A stretch of DNA of 64,000 nucleotides, from contig NZ_CP107783.1 in the NCBI RefSeq assembly GCF_036345255.1, positions 7,495,001 through 7,559,000 on the forward strand. The letters run 5' to 3'. A program made the position numbers and the translations under genes. Shown here piece by piece: positions 58,495 through 64,000 of the stretch. Position 1 is the stretch's first letter. Each line of letters starts with the position of its first letter. The notes below the pieces were generated by a model. That model was not told the origin of the DNA. It made no database searches and was given only the letters and a program-made list of their open reading frames with translations. Source of the DNA: Streptomyces sp. NBC_00569 (GTDB lineage: Bacteria > Actinomycetota > Actinomycetes > Streptomycetales > Streptomycetaceae).

Positions 58495-59027
58495 GGCGTG
58501 GAGTTCTGCCCTTCGAAGACAACAGGCACGCGGGGATGGGGAGACAGCTGAGGGGAGGGGTACGCGAGGGACGCGTGGGTGTGTGAAGGCGCGGACGAGT
58601 GCGCGCACTTGGGCGCACCGGGAAACGCGGAAGACAGGGAAGGCGCGGAAGACGCAGGAGATGCGGGAGACGTAGAAACGTTCAAAACGCAGCGTGTGTC
58701 TCGAAGCGTCAGAAAGCGCCGAGAAGAGAGAGAAGCAGACGCGCAGCGGGCGTCAGAAGGGCATCAACAGGACGCCGACCACACTCGACCGAAGTCGATG
58801 TGGGAGCGCGTGACCAGCCACTGCTGCGGATGCATGGGGCAAGTGGAACAGGCATCCGTTTCCGCGTCAACTCACTTGAGACGTACGGCTCACACTCTGG
58901 ACAGCCTTGACAGCGAGCGGAGCGAGCCCCGTACTCTCGGCGAGGGGACCGCTGCTGAGGGGCTCGGCCCGCAAGTTCCGTGTGAAGGCAAGACCGTGCT
59001 GGATTCCAGTGCCCACGGAGCCTTCGC
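58495..59027. other. divergent intergenic region of the ABC transporter cluster
   Basis: 533 bases with no firm gene. TTGACA (58907-58912) and TACTCT (58932-58937) are 19 bases apart and may be the permease operon promoter. A reading frame with CCGC at its start is described under findings. No riboswitch recognised. Confidence 0.45.
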
Positions 59028-59894
59028 ATGTCCTCGAACACACTCGCAAAAACCACGCCTGCCGCGGCCGGACCGCCCGCCGAGACCGGTGAGGCACAGC
59101 CCCGCATCGTCCGCCGGCCCCGCACCGGCCAGTGGCTCGCCGCCGCCGTCGTCCTCGCACTCCTCGCGCTCGCCGCCCATTCGGTGATCCGCAACGACGC
59201 CTTCCAGTGGGACGTCGTCGCCGACTACTTCACATCGGCGTCCGTCCTGCGCGGACTCGGTCTCACTCTCTGGCTGACCGCCCTCGTCATGGTGCTCGGC
59301 TTCGCCCTGGGCACCCTGCTCGCCGTCATGCGTCTGTCCGCCAACCCTGTTCTGCGCGCGGTGAGTTGGGGCTACGTCTGGCTGTTCAGGTCGATGCCGA
59401 TCCTCGTGCAGCTGCTGTTCTGGTTCAACATCGGAGCGCTGTACCCGCACATCCTCGGCATCAGGACCGTCGACCTGTTCGGGCCGGTCACCGTCGCCAT
59501 CATCGGCCTCACCCTGCACGAGGCCGCGTACGCCGCCGAGGTGGTGCGCGGCGGCATCCTCTCCGTCGACCGCGGGCAGATCGAGGCCGCGCAGGCGCTC
59601 GGCCTGAGCCGGTTCAGGCGCTGGCGGCGGATCATCCTGCCGCAGGCCATGCGCTCCATCGTGCCGCCGGCCGGGAACATGCTGATCGGCACCCTCAAGG
59701 GCACCTCCATCGTCAGCGTCATCGCCGTCCAGGACCTGCTCTACTCGGTGCAGCTCGTCTACCACCGCACCTATCAGGTCATCCCGATGCTCCTGGTCGC
59801 CACCATCTGGTACGTCGTGGTCACCTCGCTCCTGAGCGCCGGCCAGTTCTACGTCGAGCGGCACTACGCGCGCGGTTCGGAGCGCACCCGATGA
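59028..59894 (+). CDS. amino acid ABC transporter permease
   Basis: 288 residues. HisM/GlnP-type permease with the EAA loop EAAYAAEVVRGGILSVDRGQIEAAQALG and [21 protein letters not shown]. Forms the membrane channel with the second permease and the ATPase. ATG has GGAG seven bases upstream. Its stop overlaps the flavoprotein start (ATGA). Confidence 0.93.
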   Translation: MSSNTLAKTTPAAAGPPAETGEAQPRIVRRPRTGQWLAAAVVLALLALAAHSVIRNDAFQWDVVADYFTSASVLRGLGLTLWLTALVMVLGFALGTLLAVMRLSANPVLRAVSWGYVWLFRSMPILVQLLFWFNIGALYPHILGIRTVDLFGPVTVAIIGLTLHEAAYAAEVVRGGILSVDRGQIEAAQALGLSRFRRWRRIILPQAMRSIVPPAGNMLIGTLKGTSIVSVIAVQDLLYSVQLVYHRTYQVIPMLLVATIWYVVVTSLLSAGQFYVERHYARGSERTR

Positions 59895-61648
59895 GGCCCT
59901 CGCTGGTGATCGTGGGAGCCGGTCCGCGGGGGACCGGCATCCTGGAGCGGATCGCCGCCAACGCACCCGAGTACGCCGGGCTCGAACTCGACATCCATCT
60001 CGTCGACCCCTTCCCGCCGGGCGGCGGACGGGTCTGGCGGCAGGCGCAGACCTCGCTGCTCTGGATGAACTCGCAGTCCCAGGACGTCACGATGTTCACC
60101 GACGACACGGTCGAACTCGACGGTCCGGTACTCCCCGGGCCCGCCCTGCACGAGTGGGCGGACCTCGACGGCCGCGCGTTCGCCGGCCGGCAGCTCCAGG
60201 GTGCCTATCTGCGCTGGGTGTACGAGCGGTCCGTTGCCGCGCTCCCGCCGGGGGTCACCGTCCGGCACCATCCGTGCCGCGCCCTGCGCGTCAGCGGCCC
60301 CCGCGAGGGCCGCCAGCAGGTGTGGCTCGACGGGCGTGCCCGCCCCCTCCTCGCCGACACCGTCGTCCTCGCCCAGGGCCACCTCGACGCCGAACTCGAC
60401 CAGGAACAGCGGGAGTTGAGCGCGTACGCACGCGAGCACGGACTCGTCCACCTGCCGCCCGACTTCACCGCGGACAGTGACCTGTCCGCGCTCGCGCCCG
60501 GCGAGGACGTCCTCGTCCGCGGCTTCGGCCTGGCCTTCGTCGACCTGATGGTGCTCCTGACGGAGGGGCGCGGCGGGCGGTACGAGGGGGACACGTACGT
60601 CCCCTCGGGACGCGAGCCTGTCCTGCACGTCGGTTCGCGGCGCGGCGTCCCCTACCACTCCAAGATCGGCTACGACTGGACCGGCGAACGGCCGCCGCTG
60701 CCCCGCTTCCTCGGCCCCGCCGAGATCGACGAACTCCTCGCCCGCCCCGACGGATACGACTTCCGCCGCGACGTGTGGCCCCTCATCGACAAGGAACTCG
60801 GCTTCGCCCACTACCACCGCCTGTTCACCGCCCACCCCGGGCGCACCGCCGTCGCCTGGGCCGACTTCGAGGAGAAGTACGCCGCCGTCGAACCCCTGAG
60901 CGCCGAACTCCAGGCCCTCGTGGCCTCCGCCGTGCCCGATCCGGCGGACCGCCTCGACCTCACGGCCCTCGACCATCCGCTGGACGGCGTACGCCACACC
61001 TCGTACGAGGAGCTCCAGGACGGGCTGCGCGGCTACATCACCGCGGACCTCGAACGCCGCCACGACCCCGCGCACAGCCCCGACCTCGCCGTGTTCCTCG
61101 GTCTGCTCTCCGTGTACGGGCAGGTCGTGCGGCTCGGCGACATCGGGTCCTGGTGGCACGGCTTCTTCAGCTGTCTCGCCTCCGGGCCGCCCGGACCGCG
61201 GCTGCGGCAACTGCTCGCGCTCTCCCGGGCGGGCGTCGTGAAGTTCGCCGGCGCGGACATGCGGGTCACCGCCGAGGACGGCGTCTTCCGCGCCACGAGC
61301 GCCACCGTGCCCGGATCCGTCATCGAGGCCCGCGCCCTCGTCGAGGCCCGCCTGCCGCACCCCACGCTCGCCCGCACCCGCGACCAGCTCCTGCGCGAGC
61401 TGTACGAGGAGGGGGCGCGGGCCACCCCGGCCGGGCTCCTCGCGGTCGACCCCGAGGACGGGCGCGTTCTGCACCGCGACGGTACGGCACACCCGCGCCG
61501 CTTCGCGCTCGGCCCGCACACGAACGCCCGCGGCGCCGGGGCGTTCACACGGCCGCGCACGAACAGCCCCTCGTTCCGGCAGAACGACGCCACCGCCCGC
61601 GCGGTCCTGGCGCTCCTGCGCGAACTCTCCTGTCGCGCCGCAGCCTGA
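59891..61648 (+). CDS. FAD/NAD(P)-binding protein within the ABC operon
   Basis: 585 residues. N-terminal dinucleotide-binding motif LVIVGAGPRGTGILERI and a second Gly-rich segment VLVRGFGLAFVDLMVLL; similar to NAD_binding_9-type flavoproteins. Coupled by ATGA overlap to the upstream permease, so it is made with the transporter. A redox step on the imported compound is plausible; substrate unknown. Confidence 0.85.
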   Translation: MRPSLVIVGAGPRGTGILERIAANAPEYAGLELDIHLVDPFPPGGGRVWRQAQTSLLWMNSQSQDVTMFTDDTVELDGPVLPGPALHEWADLDGRAFAGRQLQGAYLRWVYERSVAALPPGVTVRHHPCRALRVSGPREGRQQVWLDGRARPLLADTVVLAQGHLDAELDQEQRELSAYAREHGLVHLPPDFTADSDLSALAPGEDVLVRGFGLAFVDLMVLLTEGRGGRYEGDTYVPSGREPVLHVGSRRGVPYHSKIGYDWTGERPPLPRFLGPAEIDELLARPDGYDFRRDVWPLIDKELGFAHYHRLFTAHPGRTAVAWADFEEKYAAVEPLSAELQALVASAVPDPADRLDLTALDHPLDGVRHTSYEELQDGLRGYITADLERRHDPAHSPDLAVFLGLLSVYGQVVRLGDIGSWWHGFFSCLASGPPGPRLRQLLALSRAGVVKFAGADMRVTAEDGVFRATSATVPGSVIEARALVEARLPHPTLARTRDQLLRELYEEGARATPAGLLAVDPEDGRVLHRDGTAHPRRFALGPHTNARGAGAFTRPRTNSPSFRQNDATARAVLALLRELSCRAAA

Positions 61649-61691
61649 ACCCCGCTCGCCCCCTCCTCTCCCCTGTTCCGGAGGAACCGCC

Positions 61692-62588
61692 ATGTCCCTG
61701 ACCAGTGATCCACCCATCGACAGAACGACACCGGCCACGACCGCCGGCGGCGCCGAAGACCCCGCCGCGCTGAAAGTGGTGCCCGTCCGCCACCCCTGGC
61801 GCTGGGCCGCCATCGTCGCGACCGCCGTGCTGCTCACCCAGTTCGCGCACGGATTCATCACCAACAGCGGCTGGGAATGGGGGGTGTTCGCCGACTACTT
61901 CACCGCCGACGTGGTCCTCAAGGCGGTGTGGGTCACCCTTCAGCTGACGTTCTACGGAACGGCGCTCGGGTTCGCGCTCGGCCTCGTCCTGGCCTTCATG
62001 CGCCTGTCCGCCAGCCGGTTCCTCCAGGCCGTCGCCTTCGGCTACATCTGGGCGTTCCGCTCGATCCCGCTGATCGTGCAGCTGCTCTTCTGGTTCAACC
62101 TGGCCTATCTGTACAAGGAGCTGCAGTTCGGCATCCCCTTCGGGCCCGGCTTCCTCTCCTTCGACACGATGGGCCTGGTCGGCGCGATGAGCGCCGCCGT
62201 CCTCGGGCTCGCGCTCCACCAGGCCGCGTACGCCGCCGAGATCGTGCGCGGCGGTGTACTGGCCGTGGACAGCGGCCAGTTGGAGGCCGCGGCCGCGCTC
62301 GGCATCCCCCGGCTGCGGCAGATCCGCCGCATCGTCCTGCCGCAGGCCATGCGCTCGATCCTGCCGAACGCGGCCAACGAGGTGATCTCCCTCTTCAAGG
62401 GCACCTCGATCGTCTCCGTCATGGCGATCGGCGAGCTCTTCTACCAGGTCCAGGTCATCTACGGCCGCAACGGGCGCGTGGTCCCGCTCCTGATGGTCGC
62501 CACCGTCTGGTACGTGCTCCTGACCAGCGCGCTCTCCGTCCTCCAGCACTACGTAGAACGACACTTCTCGAAGGGAACCACCCGATGA
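61692..62588 (+). CDS. amino acid ABC transporter permease, second subunit
   Basis: 298 residues, homologous to the first permease, with EAA loop [29 protein letters not shown] and [23 protein letters not shown]. The Shine-Dalgarno GGAGG is nine bases upstream. Overlaps the ATPase gene (ATGA). Confidence 0.92.
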   Translation: MSLTSDPPIDRTTPATTAGGAEDPAALKVVPVRHPWRWAAIVATAVLLTQFAHGFITNSGWEWGVFADYFTADVVLKAVWVTLQLTFYGTALGFALGLVLAFMRLSASRFLQAVAFGYIWAFRSIPLIVQLLFWFNLAYLYKELQFGIPFGPGFLSFDTMGLVGAMSAAVLGLALHQAAYAAEIVRGGVLAVDSGQLEAAAALGIPRLRQIRRIVLPQAMRSILPNAANEVISLFKGTSIVSVMAIGELFYQVQVIYGRNGRVVPLLMVATVWYVLLTSALSVLQHYVERHFSKGTTR

Positions 62589-63415
62589 GCGACGCGGGCG
62601 CCGACCGGACCATGGTCGACATCAAGGCCGTCCACAAGAGCTTCGGCACGCTGGAAGTGCTGCGCGGCATCGACCTGGAGGTGCGCACCGGCGAGGTCAC
62701 CGTCGTCCTGGGCCCGTCGGGCTCCGGCAAGTCCACGCTCCTGCGCACCATCAACCACCTGGAGAAGGTCGACAGCGGCTGGATCAGCGTCGACGGCTCC
62801 CTCGTCGGCTACCGGCGCGACAGCAGGGCTTCGGCCCGAAGGGCCTCCGGCAAGGGCGGTGGTGGGCGACGGGCGGGCAAGCTGTACGAGCTGCGCGAGC
62901 GCGAGGTGCTCAGGCAGCGCACCCAGATCGGCTTCGTCTTCCAGAACTTCAACCTGTTCCCGCACCTCACCGTCCTGGAGAACATCACCGAGGCCCCGGT
63001 CTCCGCCCTCAAGCGTCCCCGCAAAGACGCGCTCGACAGCGCGCGCAGGCTGCTCGACCGGGTCGGACTCGCCGACAAGGCCGGCGCCTACCCGAAGCAG
63101 CTCTCCGGCGGGCAGCAGCAGCGCGTCGCCATCGCCCGCGCACTGGCCCTCGAACCGAAGCTGCTGCTCTTCGACGAGCCGACGTCGGCGCTCGACCCCG
63201 AACTCGTCGGCGAGGTCCTCGACGTCATCAAGGACCTGGCGCTCCAGGGCACCACGATGATCGTCGTCACCCACGAGATCGGCTTCGCCCGCGAGGTCGC
63301 CGACACCGTCGTCTTCATGGACGAGGGCCGCATCGTCGAACAGGGCGCCCCCGGCGACGTGCTGGACGCGCCGCGCCACGACCGCACGAAGGCGTTCCTC
63401 TCCAAGGTCCTCTGA
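62585..63415 (+). CDS. amino acid ABC transporter ATP-binding protein (GlnQ type)
   Basis: 276 residues. Walker [15 protein letters not shown]-loop [14 protein letters not shown], signature [16 protein letters not shown], Walker [16 protein letters not shown]-loop [14 protein letters not shown]. Energises the two-permease importer. An unusual charged insert ([20 protein letters not shown], about 80-98) sits after Walker A. ATGA coupled to the second permease. Confidence 0.94.
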   Translation: MSDAGADRTMVDIKAVHKSFGTLEVLRGIDLEVRTGEVTVVLGPSGSGKSTLLRTINHLEKVDSGWISVDGSLVGYRRDSRASARRASGKGGGGRRAGKLYELREREVLRQRTQIGFVFQNFNLFPHLTVLENITEAPVSALKRPRKDALDSARRLLDRVGLADKAGAYPKQLSGGQQQRVAIARALALEPKLLLFDEPTSALDPELVGEVLDVIKDLALQGTTMIVVTHEIGFAREVADTVVFMDEGRIVEQGAPGDVLDAPRHDRTKAFLSKVL

Positions 63416-63472
63416 CCCTCGCGCCCATTCCACCCTCCTTCCATCTCGCCTTTCTCACCCAGGAGTTCGCAC

Positions 63473-64000
63473 ATGCTGTCCCGCCGCACCCTCGCCCTGT
63501 CCGTCGCCGCGCTCGTGGCCGCGCCCCTGCTCACCGCCTGCGGGGGTGACAGCGATGCCGCGACCGGCACCGGCAAGGGCGGTTCCGAGAAGGTGGGCGG
63601 CATCAACATCGGGCCCGACCAGCACCGCATCCGCGCCAGGAAGGTCGACGCGATCGCGGCCGAGCTGCCGGCCGCGGTACGCAAGCGCGGCACGCTCAGG
63701 CTCGGCGGCAGCGCCGACGCCTCGCCGCCACTCGGCTTCTACGCCACCGACGACAAGACCCGCATCGGCTCCGAGATCGACCTCGCGACCCTGGTCGCCG
63801 ACACACTCGGCCTGAAGATCGAGTTCTCCCCGGTGTCCTGGGAGAACCTCTTCGTCGGCCTCGACAGCGGCAAGTTCGACGCCGTCTTCTCGAACGTCAC
63901 CGTCACGGAGGAGCGCAAGGAGAAGTACGACTTCGCGACCTACCGGCTCGACAACATCGCGTTCGAGGCGAAGAAGGGCACGAGCTGGCGGGTCGAGGAA
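63473..64000 (+). CDS. ABC transporter substrate-binding lipoprotein, second one, cut by window end
   Basis: First 176 codons of a substrate-binding protein. A lipoprotein signal ends in LLTAC (about residue 23). The visible part has SBP_bac_3 features (GTLRLGGSADASPPLGFYATDDKTRIGSEIDLATLVADTLGLK). It follows the ATPase gene by 57 bases and so probably belongs to the operon. The gene continues past the window. Confidence 0.9.
   Translation, partial: MLSRRTLALSVAALVAAPLLTACGGDSDAATGTGKGGSEKVGGINIGPDQHRIRARKVDAIAAELPAAVRKRGTLRLGGSADASPPLGFYATDDKTRIGSEIDLATLVADTLGLKIEFSPVSWENLFVGLDSGKFDAVFSNVTVTEERKEKYDFATYRLDNIAFEAKKGTSWRVEE

Noticed and set aside
59132..59890. upstream extension of the flavoprotein frame
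   Set aside because: Overlaps the first permease entirely; the ATGA overlap at 59891 gives the natural start.

Overview
The window looks like a Streptomyces chromosome (high G+C, linear actinomycete type). The evidence is a streptomycete-like 23S/5S rRNA, very high third-position GC, frequent GTG/TTG starts, many start codons preceded by a TANNNT -10 box only 6-7 bases away (leaderless transcripts), an iron box of the DmdR/IdeR type, and a gene order (tlyA, nadK, recN, pyrG, nudix, parA-like, scpA, scpB, rluB, cmk, der) that is the conserved actinobacterial block also known from Mycobacterium.

Layout. 1-3442: the end of an rRNA operon (23S, spacer, 5S, terminator). 3507-8113: a TPR protein with a huge Arg/Asp/Gly repeat region, a DUF1015 protein and a NagD-type HAD phosphatase. 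8245-11226: an iron-box-controlled siderophore ABC importer (two FecCD permeases and an ATPase). 11210-19049: SCP2-like protein, small ORF, tlyA, nadK, an inverted FtsX-type permease, recN, a MraY/WecA-like membrane protein and a GT4 glycosyltransferase. 19074-22679: PucR-type regulator and GH15 hydrolase on the minus strand. 23132-29017: CTP synthase, ADP-ribose pyrophosphatase-like Nudix, a P-loop/TPR protein, alanine dehydrogenase. 29364-34144: ParA-like ATPase, a probable ribbon-helix-helix protein, ScpA, ScpB and an RluB-type pseudouridine synthase (chromosome organisation block). 34192-37517: an NrtR-like Nudix regulator with a 22-bp-arm palindromic operator over its promoter, an ADP-ribosylglycohydrolase and two RlaP-type nucleotidyltransferases, one on each strand; this is the best candidate for an incompletely described system. 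37707-42727: YidB-like protein, chorismate mutase, prephenate dehydrogenase, CMP kinase, acyltransferase, GTPase Der.

42757-57487: accessory and cell-surface genes: two Streptomyces-specific proteins of unknown function, an Rpf-LysM protein, a GT4 glycosyltransferase with a partner protein, a WYL regulator overlapping a solitary cytochrome oxidase subunit I gene, an I78 inhibitor-like protein, PAP2 phosphatase, PIG-V-like mannosyltransferase, DHA2 MFS exporter, SepF-like protein, and a DUF5685 protein with a cysteine-rich tail. 57532-64000: a polar amino acid-type ABC importer with two substrate-binding lipoproteins (one divergent, one cut by the window end), two permeases, an ATPase and a flavoprotein gene inside the operon, an arrangement that recalls the Bacillus tcyJKLMN sulfur-compound transporter.

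No tRNA, CRISPR array, insertion sequence or prophage was recognised. All calls come from reading the sequence and translations by eye; no database search was run.
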